From positions 186,001 to 250,000 of the forward strand of contig NZ_JACLZK010000001.1 of the NCBI RefSeq assembly GCF_014253065.1: a stretch of 64,000 bases of DNA. Direction: 5' to 3'. Shown here piece after piece: positions 9,057 through 18,106 of this stretch. Source of the DNA: Campylobacter massiliensis. Lineage in GTDB: Bacteria; Campylobacterota; Campylobacteria; Campylobacterales; Campylobacteraceae. The position numbers and the translations under genes were made by a program. The first letter of the stretch is position 1; every line of letters starts with the position of its first letter. The notes beneath the pieces were generated by a model that searched no databases, was not told the DNA's origin, and worked only from the letters and a program-made list of their open reading frames with translations.

Positions 9057-9396
9057 ATTTATCCTTTAATTTTTTAGCTAGATTATATTTAAATGGATAG
9101 GCGTTATCAAGAATATTTTGACGTTTGGGGGATAAATTTTTATATTTTTAGTTAAATTTGAGCTTTTTGCGATTTTGGATTGTAAATTTAGCCGAAGCCA
9201 AAGCCGCTTATCGGATCAAATTTAGCTAAAAAAATAATCCTAAATCCGCGGCTCAAATTCGGCAAGAACGAGCGCACGCAAGAAATAACCCAAAAATACG
9301 CAAAATCGCCGCATCAAAATTTAAGTCGAAAACTTGGCTAAATTTACCCGCAAATTCGTCCAAATTTTAGAGCAAAATTTATGAAGTCCGGGCACA
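9057..9396. other. Gene-free stretch between MFS and uvrC genes
   Basis: 340 bp downstream of uvrC and upstream of the MFS gene on the minus strand. It contains many AAATTT copies and no supported gene. It must hold the MFS promoter, but I cannot point to a convincing one. Confidence 0.4.
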
Positions 9397-11211
9397 TCAA
9401 ATTTCGCTCTCTTTTAATTGCTCGATTTTAGCCGCCACGCTCCTATTTGTCACCTTTTCGATCTCCTCGCTAGTCGCGGTCATTATCGCTTCAAAGCTGC
9501 CGTAAAATTTAACGAGCTTTGCGATACTACCCGCCGATACGCCGGCGTCTGATAGCTTGCTAGCGCCCAGATCCTCCTTGCGCTTGGTTTTTTGATGAAA
9601 GGTAATCGCAAATCGGTGCGCCTCGTCGCGAAGTCGCTGGAAAAACTGTAGCCGTCTGTCGTTCGTTGGTAGCGTAAATACGCCGCTGCTAGCGTAAATT
9701 TTATCCCTCGCGCCGCCTTTTGCGCGGTGGGCTTTGGCGTCTATTTTTTCTTTTGAGATGGCGAGTATATCGACGTTTGCGCCGCTGCTAGCGATGATAT
9801 CCGTAGCGAGATCCAGCAGCGCCTGACCGCCATCTATGAGCCAGAGATCGGGCGGGCTTAGCTTATCAAACCGCAAAGCGCGCTCGGTTAGCATCTGGCG
9901 CATCTGATCGTAGTCGTTTGCGTGAGAGAGGTGCATGTGGCGGTAGTGCTCTTTGGCGAAGTTTCCGTGCTCAAAGCGCACCATCGCGCCGACCGCGGCC
10001 GCGCCGAACATATGCGAGTTATCAAAGGTCTCGATGGCATACGGCGCGCATGCGAGGCCGAAATACTCCTTTAACTCGTCCAAAAATGCGTCGTCATGGG
10101 TTTTTAGGTACTTTTGGATAAAGACCTGCGCGTTTGTTAGCGCCATCTCGCAGATGCGCTTTTTCTCGCCGATTTTAGGCACGGAAATGCTAAATTTACG
10201 GCCGTGGCGAGCGGTCAATATCTCCTCTACGAGGCCTGCGTCTTCAAAGGCCTCAAGCGCGTAAATTTTCGCGCTCACGACGGGCGCGCCTGCCGGGAAG
10301 CTCTCTAAAACTATTTGCTTGTACGCGTCGTTTAGGTCGCCTTGCGAGCTCATTTTGGCGTTCGTGATATTTTGATACACGCCGCTGATCTTGCCGCCGT
10401 GCACGCTAAAACGCACCGCGCAAAGCAAATTTTGCTCCGCGCCCACGGCAAAAACCTCAAAATCCTCGAGCTTAGCCAGATCGACCTCTATTTTGACGTC
10501 TAGATCCTTGATCGCATTGATCTTATCGCGCACGAGGGCGGCTTGCTCGTAGTTTTCGTTTTGGGCGTATTTGTTCATCAAATTTACGAGCTTTGGCAGC
10601 ATAGAAAGAGGATTATTTAGCGCCGCGATCGCGCCATCTACGACCTTGGCATAGTCTGCGGGCGAAATTTTGCTGATGAGAGGGGCTTCCGAATAGCCGA
10701 TCTGATAGGGCAGATATGCGCCCGTGGCTTTGAGCGCGCTTTTGCTTTGCACGAGTTTAAAGCTCAGCCTAAGCGCATCCAAAAGCTCGCGTGCGCCCCG
10801 AAAATACGGCCCGAAATACTTGACGTTTTTGCCTCGGACGATCTTGCGCGTGATCTCAAAGCGCGGGAAATCCTCGTCCAAATTTACGTAGATGTATGGA
10901 TAGGTCTTGTCGTCGCGCAGCAAGATGTTGTATTTGGGCCGTAGTTGCTTGATGAAGGAGTTTTCCAGTATCAGCGCGTCGGCTTCGCTGGGAGTTACGA
11001 TATACTCGAGGTGTACGGCCTCGCTGATCATTTTGTGGATGCGCGGGCCCAGCTTGGGCGAGGGGGCGAGACTTGGCGTAAATGAAAAGTAGCTTTTGAC
11101 GCGGTTTTTTAAAATTTTAGCCTTGCCGACGTAAAGAAGCTTGCCCGCTTTGTCGAAATACTGATAAACGCCGGGCTGAGCAGGCAGCGAGCGGATCTCG
11201 TCGATTAGCAA
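9397..11211 (-). CDS. uvrC: UvrABC excinuclease subunit C
   Basis: A 604-residue nuclease that makes both incisions around bulky DNA lesions with UvrA/UvrB. It has an N-terminal GIY-YIG domain (PGVYQYFDKAGKLLYVGKAK, residues 12-31), a UVR motif around 205-235 (NYEQAALVRDKINAI) that contacts UvrB, a central RNase H-like endonuclease domain beginning FDNSHMFGAAAVGAMVRFE, and a C-terminal helix-hairpin-helix (LSDAGVSAGSIAKLVKFYGS). Length is normal for the family. It stands alone on the minus strand with about 140 bp of spacer to the next gene. Confidence 0.95.
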   Translation of the reverse strand: MLIDEIRSLPAQPGVYQYFDKAGKLLYVGKAKILKNRVKSYFSFTPSLAPSPKLGPRIHKMISEAVHLEYIVTPSEADALILENSFIKQLRPKYNILLRDDKTYPYIYVNLDEDFPRFEITRKIVRGKNVKYFGPYFRGARELLDALRLSFKLVQSKSALKATGAYLPYQIGYSEAPLISKISPADYAKVVDGAIAALNNPLSMLPKLVNLMNKYAQNENYEQAALVRDKINAIKDLDVKIEVDLAKLEDFEVFAVGAEQNLLCAVRFSVHGGKISGVYQNITNAKMSSQGDLNDAYKQIVLESFPAGAPVVSAKIYALEAFEDAGLVEEILTARHGRKFSISVPKIGEKKRICEMALTNAQVFIQKYLKTHDDAFLDELKEYFGLACAPYAIETFDNSHMFGAAAVGAMVRFEHGNFAKEHYRHMHLSHANDYDQMRQMLTERALRFDKLSPPDLWLIDGGQALLDLATDIIASSGANVDILAISKEKIDAKAHRAKGGARDKIYASSGVFTLPTNDRRLQFFQRLRDEAHRFAITFHQKTKRKEDLGASKLSDAGVSAGSIAKLVKFYGSFEAIMTATSEEIEKVTNRSVAAKIEQLKESEI

Positions 11212-11350
11212 AATTTGGCTCCCGTCGGTAAATTTACGCTTTTGCCGTTTGGGGTTAAATTTGACGAGGTTTGCGCCACATAGTTTTTATAAATTTGAGG
11301 TAGTTTGTTTGCGCGCTTTGCGCCTAAATTTTGCCCAGTTTTATCTCGCT

Positions 11351-11833
11351 TCATCGCGCCCCGCTTGATTCTTTGGCTAAATTTTGCTTTATGGCAAGGC
11401 GAATTTTTTCAAATCCTTCGAAAATCCGCTCGCTTTTGGCTAAATTTGCGAACTCTCCCTTGGACGGCTCGGCGTAGGTAAAAATTCGCTTTTTTTCGTA
11501 TGGGTCGGTTACTTTTTTAAATTTTAAATGCTTTGTCACAAAAAATTTAACGTCCGTTACGCGAGCGAGCCTGCCGTCAAAATTTACGCTAGAATAGATT
11601 TTTAATAAGCCTTTTAACATTTTTATACTACTATCGCTTTTTAATTCCTGAAGTCCTAGCGGATGAAACAGGGCAAAAAACAAAACGCCGTTTTTCTCGT
11701 AGCAAAAGGCGATGAGCCTGCGATGATTTAGGCTTAAAAGCTGTAAAAATTCCCCGCATTCGCTACGGTTTTTTAATTCTTTATAAAAAGGATTATCAAT
11801 AATATGTCGAATAATAGTCTTAGCGTCTTTCAT
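11351..11833 (-). CDS. Conserved hypothetical protein, DUF721/DciA-like
   Basis: A 160-residue cytosolic protein without a signal peptide. The central part (GVLFFALFHPLGLQELKSD followed by an amphipathic helix) resembles the short DUF721/DciA fold, in which a strand pair precedes an ELxxxxxIxxLL helix. DciA proteins help load DnaB. The resemblance is weak and I would not assign the function. The gene's 5' end overlaps the start of a small lipoprotein gene on the other strand by 30 bases, so their expression signals are interleaved. Confidence 0.55.
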   Translation of the reverse strand: MKDAKTIIRHIIDNPFYKELKNRSECGEFLQLLSLNHRRLIAFCYEKNGVLFFALFHPLGLQELKSDSSIKMLKGLLKIYSSVNFDGRLARVTDVKFFVTKHLKFKKVTDPYEKKRIFTYAEPSKGEFANLAKSERIFEGFEKIRLAIKQNLAKESSGAR

Positions 11834-11956
11834 AAGGCGATTTTAGCATTTTTTTTGTTAATTTTTATAGCAGGCTGCGGCCACAAGGGCGATCCGTTCT
11901 ACGAAGCGCCGTCCGAGCCCTCAAACAGCAAAACCGAAAAAATAAATAAACTATAA
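11804..11956 (+). CDS. Small lipoprotein, LptM/YifL-like (50 aa)
   Basis: Short frame with ATG at 11804 and TAA at 11954. It encodes a basic N-terminus, a hydrophobic stretch (AILAFFLLIFIAGC) with lipobox IAGC at residues 22-25, and a mature part beginning CGHKGDPFYEAP. The pattern Cys-Gly-x-Lys-Gly-x-hydrophobic-Tyr-x-x-Pro is that of LptM/YifL lipoproteins, which assist LptD maturation. lptD itself lies 10 kb away in this window. It precedes nhaD by 14 bases and overlaps the divergent DUF721-like gene by 30. Length makes it easy for gene callers to miss. Confidence 0.7.
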   Translation: MSNNSLSVFHKAILAFFLLIFIAGCGHKGDPFYEAPSEPSNSKTEKINKL

Positions 11957-11970
11957 ATCAAGGAGAGCAA

Positions 11971-13362
11971 ATGAAGATCGTCGGACTTTTAAGTCTGTTT
12001 TTTGCTTTGGCCTTTGGTAGCGGCGACGCTACGGGCGAGGCTTTAAATTTAACGACTACGTGGGTGGGTATCGCGAGCCTCATCATTTTTGTCGTGGGAT
12101 ATTTTTTCATCGCTACGGAGGAAAATTTTCACATCGATAAGGCTAAACCGGCCATTTTTATCGGCACTTTTATGTTTCTGCTTATCGGCTTTTATATGCT
12201 GGCAAACGGCTTAGACGTGCATTTGTTGCAAAATGAGGTAAATCACCTGATTTTAGAGATTTCGCAGATCGTATTTTTCCTCATGGTTGCGATGACCTAT
12301 ATCGAGGCACTTATCGAGCGAGACGTGTTTAACGCGCTAAAATACAACCTCGTCTCAAAGGGCTATACGTACAAAAGATTATTTTGGCTAACCGGCGTTT
12401 TGGCATTTTTCATCAGCCCCGTCGCCGACAACCTAACTACCGCTCTCATCCTCTCCACGGTACTTTTAACGATAGATAGAAATAATACTAATTTCCTAGT
12501 CGCTGGTGCGATAAACATTGTCGTAGCCGCAAACGCAGGCGGCGCATGGAGTCCGTTCGGCGATATCACGACTCTGATGGCTTGGGCTGCGGGCAAGGCT
12601 CCGTTTATCGACTTTTTCGCGCTTTTCCCTGCTTCATTTATCGGCTGGCTAGTTACGGCTTTCTTGCTAGCGCGCATCGTGCCTGCGGGCAGTCCGCATT
12701 TTGACCCTGCGACAGAGCCGAAAGTAAGCATCAAAAAAGGCGGCAAAGTCGTTATCGGACTTGGCGCATTTACGATATTTTCGGCAGTTATGATGCACCA
12801 GCTTTTCCACTTGCCTGCGATGTGGGGCATGATGTTTGGTTTCTCGCTTCTTAGCATCTACACCTACATCTACAAAAAAACTAATAAAAACGAAGAGCCT
12901 ATGCACGTCTTTCACTACATGTCAAAGATAGAAAACAACACGCTTTTCTTCTTCTTTGGTATCCTTGCCGCCGTCGGCGCACTGCACTTCGTCGGGTTTT
13001 TAAACTACGCCGTTTCGCTTTATGATAAATTTGGCGCTACTACCGTAAATATCGGCGTCGGCTTCCTATCTGCTATCGTGGATAACGTTCCTGTTATGTC
13101 TGCCGTGCTAAAAGCAAATCCTATGATGGGCGCGGATGTGGGCGAAAATTTAAGCCAGTGGCTACTAGTTACCTTAACTGCCGGTATCGGCGGATCGATG
13201 ATAAGCTTTGGTTCTGCTGCGGGCGTTGGCGTTATGGGCAAACTAAAAGGCATCTATACCTTCGGCGCGCATATGAAATACGCTTGGACCGTGGTTGCCG
13301 GCTATATCGTATCGGTCGTGATCTGGTACATACAGTTTGAAATTTTTCATTTATATTTTTAA
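11971..13362 (+). CDS. nhaD: Na+/H+ antiporter NhaD family
   Basis: A 463-residue inner-membrane protein with about 12-13 hydrophobic segments and an N-terminal signal-like helix. The family signatures SPVADNLTTALILS and NAGGAWSPFGDITTLM (ion-binding region) are present, as is the second-half repeat IVDNVPVMSAV. NhaD exchanges cytoplasmic Na+ or Li+ for protons. The ribosome binding site AAGGAGAG lies 7 bases before ATG. guaA follows after 9 bases, so the two are probably co-transcribed. Confidence 0.9.
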   Translation: MKIVGLLSLFFALAFGSGDATGEALNLTTTWVGIASLIIFVVGYFFIATEENFHIDKAKPAIFIGTFMFLLIGFYMLANGLDVHLLQNEVNHLILEISQIVFFLMVAMTYIEALIERDVFNALKYNLVSKGYTYKRLFWLTGVLAFFISPVADNLTTALILSTVLLTIDRNNTNFLVAGAINIVVAANAGGAWSPFGDITTLMAWAAGKAPFIDFFALFPASFIGWLVTAFLLARIVPAGSPHFDPATEPKVSIKKGGKVVIGLGAFTIFSAVMMHQLFHLPAMWGMMFGFSLLSIYTYIYKKTNKNEEPMHVFHYMSKIENNTLFFFFGILAAVGALHFVGFLNYAVSLYDKFGATTVNIGVGFLSAIVDNVPVMSAVLKANPMMGADVGENLSQWLLVTLTAGIGGSMISFGSAAGVGVMGKLKGIYTFGAHMKYAWTVVAGYIVSVVIWYIQFEIFHLYF

Positions 13363-13371
13363 AGGACGCTC

Positions 13372-14904
13372 ATGAATAACACGATAATAGTTTTGGATTT
13401 TGGCTCGCAGTATACCCAGCTCATCGCTAGACGTTTGCGCGAGCAGGGCGTTTATACCGAAATTTTGCCTTTTAACGTCAAGGTCGAGGAGATTAAGGCG
13501 AAAAAACCAAAAGGCATAATACTAAGCGGCGGTCCTGCTAGCGTTTATGCTCCGGATGCGTATTTTTGCGACGAGGGCGTATTTAAGCTAAAGCTGCCGA
13601 TTTTAGGCATTTGCTACGGCATGCAGCTTTTGGCGCATAAATTTGGCGCCGAGGTTGCTCCAGCCTCTCACAAAGAGTACGGCAAGGCAAGCCTAAACGC
13701 TCTAAAATCCCATCCGCTCTTTACTGATACGCCTGAAAAGCAAATCGTCTGGATGAGTCACTCCGACCTCGTAAAAAATCTACCTAACGGCTTTGAGGCG
13801 ATCGCGACTAGCGAAAATTCGCCTTATTGCGTATTTGGCGACGAAAAGCGCAAATTTTACGCTCTGCAGTTTCACCCGGAGGTGCAGCATAGCGAGTTCG
13901 GTACTCAAATTTTAAAAAATTTCGCCAAATATATTTGCGGCTGCGAAAGCACGTGGAATATGGGCAGCTTTGCCAAAAACCAGATCGCTAAAATCAAAGA
14001 AACCGTGGGCAACAAAAAAGTCCTTTGCGCCGTTAGCGGAGGCGTGGATAGCTCCGTTACCGCTGCGCTTTTGGCTGCTGCGATACCGCAAAATTTGATC
14101 CTGGTTTTCGTCGATAACGGACTACTTAGAACGGGCGAGCGCGAGCAGGTCGAGGCGACTTTTAGAACTAAGCTTGGCGTGGAGCTAGTTAGCATAGATG
14201 CGAGTAAAACTTTCCTAGAAAGGCTTGCTGGCGTAACAGATCCAGAGAAAAAGCGCAAGATAATCGGCGAAACTTTCATCGAAATTTTTGAAAAAGAGGC
14301 CAAAAAGCACGATAACGTCAAATTTTTAGCCCAAGGCACGCTCTACACCGATATCATCGAAAGCTCGGTCGTAGGCTCGAGCAAGACGATCAAAAGCCAC
14401 CACAACGTGGGCGGGCTGCCTGATTGGATGAGCTTTGAGCTAATTGAGCCTTTAAGAGAGATTTTTAAAGACGAGGTGCGCCAGCTCGGCCTTGAGCTTG
14501 GTCTTTCGCGAGAGCTCGTGTTCCGTCACCCGTTCCCTGGTCCGGGCCTTGCTATCCGCATAATGGGCGAGGTAAATACGCCGAGCCTCGAGCTGCTACG
14601 CAAAGCCGACGTGATCCTACGCGACGAGCTAAAATCAAGCGGCTGGTACAACAAAACGTGGCAAGCGTTTTGCGTGCTGCTAAACGTGCACTCAGTGGGC
14701 GTCATGGGCGATAACCGCACCTACGAAAACGCCGTGTGCATACGCGTAGTGGACGCCAGCGACGGCATGACGGCTAGCTTCTCGCGCTTGCCGTACGACC
14801 TGCTAGAAAACGTCTCTCGCCGCATCATAAACGAAGTAGACGGCATTAACCGCGTAGTTTACGACATCTCGAGCAAACCGCCTGCAACGATAGAGTGGGA
14901 GTAG
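13372..14904 (+). CDS. guaA: GMP synthase (glutamine-hydrolysing)
   Basis: A 510-residue enzyme converting XMP, glutamine and ATP to GMP. The N-terminal class I amidotransferase has the Cys nucleophile in GICYGMQ (around residue 81) and the HPEV His/Glu pair (around 169-171). The ATP-pyrophosphatase domain has the P-loop SGGVDSS, and the C-terminal dimerisation domain ends in KPPATIEWE as usual. ATG with AAAGGA upstream. It is the last gene before an AT-rich block that looks imported. Confidence 0.97.
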   Translation: MNNTIIVLDFGSQYTQLIARRLREQGVYTEILPFNVKVEEIKAKKPKGIILSGGPASVYAPDAYFCDEGVFKLKLPILGICYGMQLLAHKFGAEVAPASHKEYGKASLNALKSHPLFTDTPEKQIVWMSHSDLVKNLPNGFEAIATSENSPYCVFGDEKRKFYALQFHPEVQHSEFGTQILKNFAKYICGCESTWNMGSFAKNQIAKIKETVGNKKVLCAVSGGVDSSVTAALLAAAIPQNLILVFVDNGLLRTGEREQVEATFRTKLGVELVSIDASKTFLERLAGVTDPEKKRKIIGETFIEIFEKEAKKHDNVKFLAQGTLYTDIIESSVVGSSKTIKSHHNVGGLPDWMSFELIEPLREIFKDEVRQLGLELGLSRELVFRHPFPGPGLAIRIMGEVNTPSLELLRKADVILRDELKSSGWYNKTWQAFCVLLNVHSVGVMGDNRTYENAVCIRVVDASDGMTASFSRLPYDLLENVSRRIINEVDGINRVVYDISSKPPATIEWE

Positions 14905-14958
14905 CGGTAAAAATATCGGCATGCAACAGCATTTGAGCATTGTTAGAAAGGTATAATC

Positions 14959-16692
14959 ATGAATTTTTCTCCACAAGATATGGATGTAAAAACATTGTTT
15001 AAAACGTACCCAACTTTTAGGATACCCGTTTTTCAAAGGGATTATTCTTGGGATAAGCAGTTTTATAAAAGATTCATAGACGATATTATTAGTGGTATAA
15101 AGTCGGTAGGAGACAGTTTATCTAATAATGTGTATTTTATTGGAACTATGGTTTTTTCTGGAAATTCTAACGAGAATAGTATAGATGTGGTCGATGGTCA
15201 GCAAAGATTAACTGTGATTACAATATTATTGTCAGTAATTTCAAATAAATTAATGGAATGTGGAGAGAAAGGTCTATCTGATGCAACTTTTAGATATGTT
15301 AAAGATATTAATGATAATGACGAACCTATAAGGCATTTGATCAGTGATACGTCATATCCATATTTTGATTGTTATGTGCAATCTAAAGAAAAAACCAATA
15401 TCCCAGAAGTAGAAACAGAGGAAGAAGAAAACATAAAGCAAACTTACGATTTTTTTAATATATATTTATCATGTGAGAAATTAAAAGAACAAAATTTGGT
15501 CTTTAAAGATTTTGACTATGTGAAGATTTTACTAGCAGTTAGAGATCAAATTCTTGAGTCAAAACTTATCGCTATAGTAACCAGTGATAAAGATAGTGCA
15601 TATATGATTTTTGAAATTTTAAATGCTAAAGGTAAAAATCTTGCAAGTATAGATCTTATTAAAAACATAGTTTTTGAAAAGTTGCACAATGATAAAAATG
15701 GAGGAATTGGCTACGCAGAAAGTGTTTGGGAAGGGGTTAAAAAAATTTTAAGAGACAGAGATGGCTCAATAGGTTTAGCAACCTTTTATAGACATTATTG
15801 GATATCTAAATTTAAAAAAGAAACAAACAATAAGCTTTATGATTCATTTAAGTCTTATATAAAAAAAGATGAATACCTTGATTTTTTAAAAGATTTAGAA
15901 AAAGAGTCAAAAATTTATATTAGTATTGTTAATCCAAAAATAGAAGATTACAGTAATAGGCAAGAATATAAATGGTTGGTTCAAAGTCTACAATCTTTTG
16001 GAAGTATATTTAATGTAGTACAAAGCAGAATTATATTACTAGCGCTATTGGATATAAAAAATAGGGGGCTGATTTCGACTCCAAGTTTTAAAAAGGCAAT
16101 CCAATATCTTGAAAATTTTATTTTCGCATATACAAACATATCAAAGAAACAGGCTAATATATATGAGACCAATTTTTCTAAATTGGCAATCAAGTTAAGA
16201 AAAACACAAAGTAAAAGCGATACAAATACGATTCTTGATGAATTACTCTACGATACTTTTAATTCTAAATTGCCGAAGTATGAGGAATTTGAAGAGAGTT
16301 TTGTTAAGTTGGCATATAGCGGAAGAAGAAATTTGCCAACAAACGTATTGGCTAAATATGTTTTAAAGAAGCTTAATCAATATTTTGAGAAAAGGGATTT
16401 TTTCTCTGATGATACTTCCGTAGAACACATTATAAATGAAAAATCGGAAGATAATGATACTTGCTTGATTGGCAACCTAATTTGTTTAGAGACTCGTCTA
16501 AATAATGATGCTAGTGATTTAAAATATATCGAAAAAAAGGAAGTTTATAATAAATCAAAATATGGACAAGTTAAAACTTTTATTTCAGGATATTCAGATT
16601 TTGATATTGAAGTAGCCAAAGTTCGTTCCAAAAAAATGGCTAGAGAGTATTATGATCTTATTATTTGCAATAAATTGATTAGGGAAATTTAA
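14959..16692 (+). CDS. GmrSD-type modification-dependent restriction protein (DUF262 + DUF1524)
   Basis: A 577-residue single-chain GmrSD-like protein. The N-terminal DUF262 (GmrS/ParB-like NTPase) shows VFQRDYSW at 24-31 and DVVDGQQRLT at 76-85. The C-terminal DUF1524 (HNH nuclease-like GmrD) shows VEHI with His490 and IGNL at 504-507 followed by a conserved Asn. The family cleaves phage DNA carrying glucosylated hydroxymethylcytosine or other modifications, so this is a likely antiphage gene; the target here is unknown. The gene is visibly AT-rich (roughly 30% G+C by eye) and uses AGA and TTA codons unlike its neighbours, which points to horizontal acquisition. It stands without a methylase. 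Confidence 0.85.
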   Translation: MNFSPQDMDVKTLFKTYPTFRIPVFQRDYSWDKQFYKRFIDDIISGIKSVGDSLSNNVYFIGTMVFSGNSNENSIDVVDGQQRLTVITILLSVISNKLMECGEKGLSDATFRYVKDINDNDEPIRHLISDTSYPYFDCYVQSKEKTNIPEVETEEEENIKQTYDFFNIYLSCEKLKEQNLVFKDFDYVKILLAVRDQILESKLIAIVTSDKDSAYMIFEILNAKGKNLASIDLIKNIVFEKLHNDKNGGIGYAESVWEGVKKILRDRDGSIGLATFYRHYWISKFKKETNNKLYDSFKSYIKKDEYLDFLKDLEKESKIYISIVNPKIEDYSNRQEYKWLVQSLQSFGSIFNVVQSRIILLALLDIKNRGLISTPSFKKAIQYLENFIFAYTNISKKQANIYETNFSKLAIKLRKTQSKSDTNTILDELLYDTFNSKLPKYEEFEESFVKLAYSGRRNLPTNVLAKYVLKKLNQYFEKRDFFSDDTSVEHIINEKSEDNDTCLIGNLICLETRLNNDASDLKYIEKKEVYNKSKYGQVKTFISGYSDFDIEVAKVRSKKMAREYYDLIICNKLIREI

Positions 16693-16715
16693 GAAAAACA
16701 AGAACTGGAATTATT

Positions 16716-17297
16716 ATGAAACAAATCTGCATCATTTTAGCACATCCTTACGAGAGAAGTCTAAATGCAGCTATTGGGAACATAGCGATAGGAAAGTTGC
16801 AAAATAGCGGCTACGAAGTTAAATTCTACGATCTATATAAGAAGAAATTTAACCCAATCCTTAGCGGCACCGAGCTTGTGAGCGACGAAAGCGACGACGA
16901 GCTGTTAAAAGCGCATCAAAAAGATATCGTAAATACCCATGGAATCGTGATTGTACACCCAAATTAGTGGGGCGAGCCGCCGCCATCCTCAAAGGCTGGA
17001 TCGACCGCGTGTTAAGGCAGAGAGTAGCCTGCGATTTTGCGCCGGGCGATAGCGGCGGTGGGCTTCCGATAGGGCTTTTAAAAGCTGAAGCCGCTGTAGT
17101 TTTCAACACCTGCAACACTCCCTGAGGCCAGAGAAAACAAGATATTCGGCGATCCGCTGGAAAGAATTTGGAAAAGTTGCATTTTTGATTTTTGTGGCGT
17201 AAAAATCTTTGAGCAGCTGATGCTTAGAGTGGTCGTAGATAGTGACGAGGTCGAGCGAAAGGTCTGGTTAGAGCAGGTTAAAGGGGGTGCTGGATAG
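16716..17297 (+). pseudogene. NAD(P)H oxidoreductase / quinone reductase-like flavoprotein, broken
   Basis: The reading frame starts like a KefF/MdaB-type flavodoxin-fold oxidoreductase (ICIILAHPYERSLNAAI, and IVIVHPN before the expected WWGEPPA). A TAG replaces a Trp codon at 16965-16967. A base is missing shortly after (around 16982-16986), and an extra T around 17122 shifts the frame again. Between and after the lesions the expected protein continues (ILKGWIDRVLRQRV, GLPIGLLKAEAAVVFNTCNTP, then IFGDPLERIWKSCIFDFCGV) to a TAG at 17295. At least three lesions mean that it is not a sequencing slip in one place. It follows the imported GmrSD gene by 23 bases and precedes a cupin gene. Confidence 0.85.
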
Positions 17298-17353
17298 ACG
17301 CTTTCCTGGGCTTGCGTAAATTTGTAAAAAATGGCTTAAATTTGACAAAAAGA

Positions 17354-17396
17354 GATAATCCTTATCAATAAATCGTCCGAAAATTTTAGCTACAAT
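17354..17396 (+). promoter_or_regulatory. Promoter of the cupin gene with a Fur-box-like palindrome
   Basis: GATAATCCTTATC at 17354-17366 is an inverted repeat (GATAA/TTATC) resembling half of a Fur box. A -10-like TACAAT at 17391-17396 follows, and AAAGGAAAAAA stands before the ATG at 17424. Iron control is only a suggestion from the palindrome. Confidence 0.35.
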
Positions 17397-17423
17397 GACG
17401 CGTAAATTTACGAAAGGAAAAAA

Positions 17424-18068
17424 ATGAGTAAAATTTACAATCTAAGCGCCGACACGAAAGTGATCGCAAAAAGCGTCGTTAGCAAAAGGATTTTTGATTG
17501 CGAGAACGCTCACGTCGATGTCTTTGCCTTTGACGCGGGCGAGGAGCTAGATCACGAGATGCTATTTTGCGACAGCCTCGCGTGGGTCGTGGAGGGCGGC
17601 GCGAGTTTGCACTACGGCGACAAGCAGATGCGCTTAGGCGGCGAACAGGCCTGCCTGATAGAGAAAAAAGTATGGCGAAAACTAGTTTTTAACAAACCGA
17701 CGAAATACGTCTCAATCGATTTTAAGGAGGACTTAATGATAGATCATTTACCTAAGGCGGCTATTTTTAGCCTAGTAGATGCGGTCGAATACGAAGAGGG
17801 CAAAATCGTGAGCAAAACGCTCGTCAAAAACGAAAGCGGCTCGATGTCGCTACTGTCGTTTTCAAAGGACCAACAGCTCTCCACTCACGCGGCTCCGGGC
17901 GACGCGCTTTTGATCGCGCTTGATGGCGAGATGAAGCTAACCATCGGCGACGAGCATTTTGATATCAAAAAGGGCGATACCATCGTGCTTCCGGGTAAAA
18001 TCCCGCACGGGCTAAAGATCCCTGAAAAATTTAAAATGTTACTCATCGTAACAAAAGATAAGATGTAG
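17424..18068 (+). CDS. Bicupin domain protein
   Basis: A 214-residue soluble protein with two beta-barrel cupin modules. The first is about residues 35-100 (AFDAGEELDHEMLFCDSLAWV), the second about 145-210 (APGDALLIALDGEMKLTIGDEHFDIKKGDTIVLPGKIPHGL). The second keeps the GD-x-IxxPxxxPH pattern with one metal-type His but lacks the full His3-Glu set, so enzymatic activity is uncertain. It could bind a small ligand or metal. A possible Fur-like site lies upstream. A GGGGC-GATT-GCCCC hairpin at 18075-18088 follows the stop codon without a clear U-tract. Confidence 0.65.
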   Translation: MSKIYNLSADTKVIAKSVVSKRIFDCENAHVDVFAFDAGEELDHEMLFCDSLAWVVEGGASLHYGDKQMRLGGEQACLIEKKVWRKLVFNKPTKYVSIDFKEDLMIDHLPKAAIFSLVDAVEYEEGKIVSKTLVKNESGSMSLLSFSKDQQLSTHAAPGDALLIALDGEMKLTIGDEHFDIKKGDTIVLPGKIPHGLKIPEKFKMLLIVTKDKM

Positions 18069-18106
18069 AGTTTTGGGGCGATTGCCCCGACTCGTTTAGG
18101 AAATAT

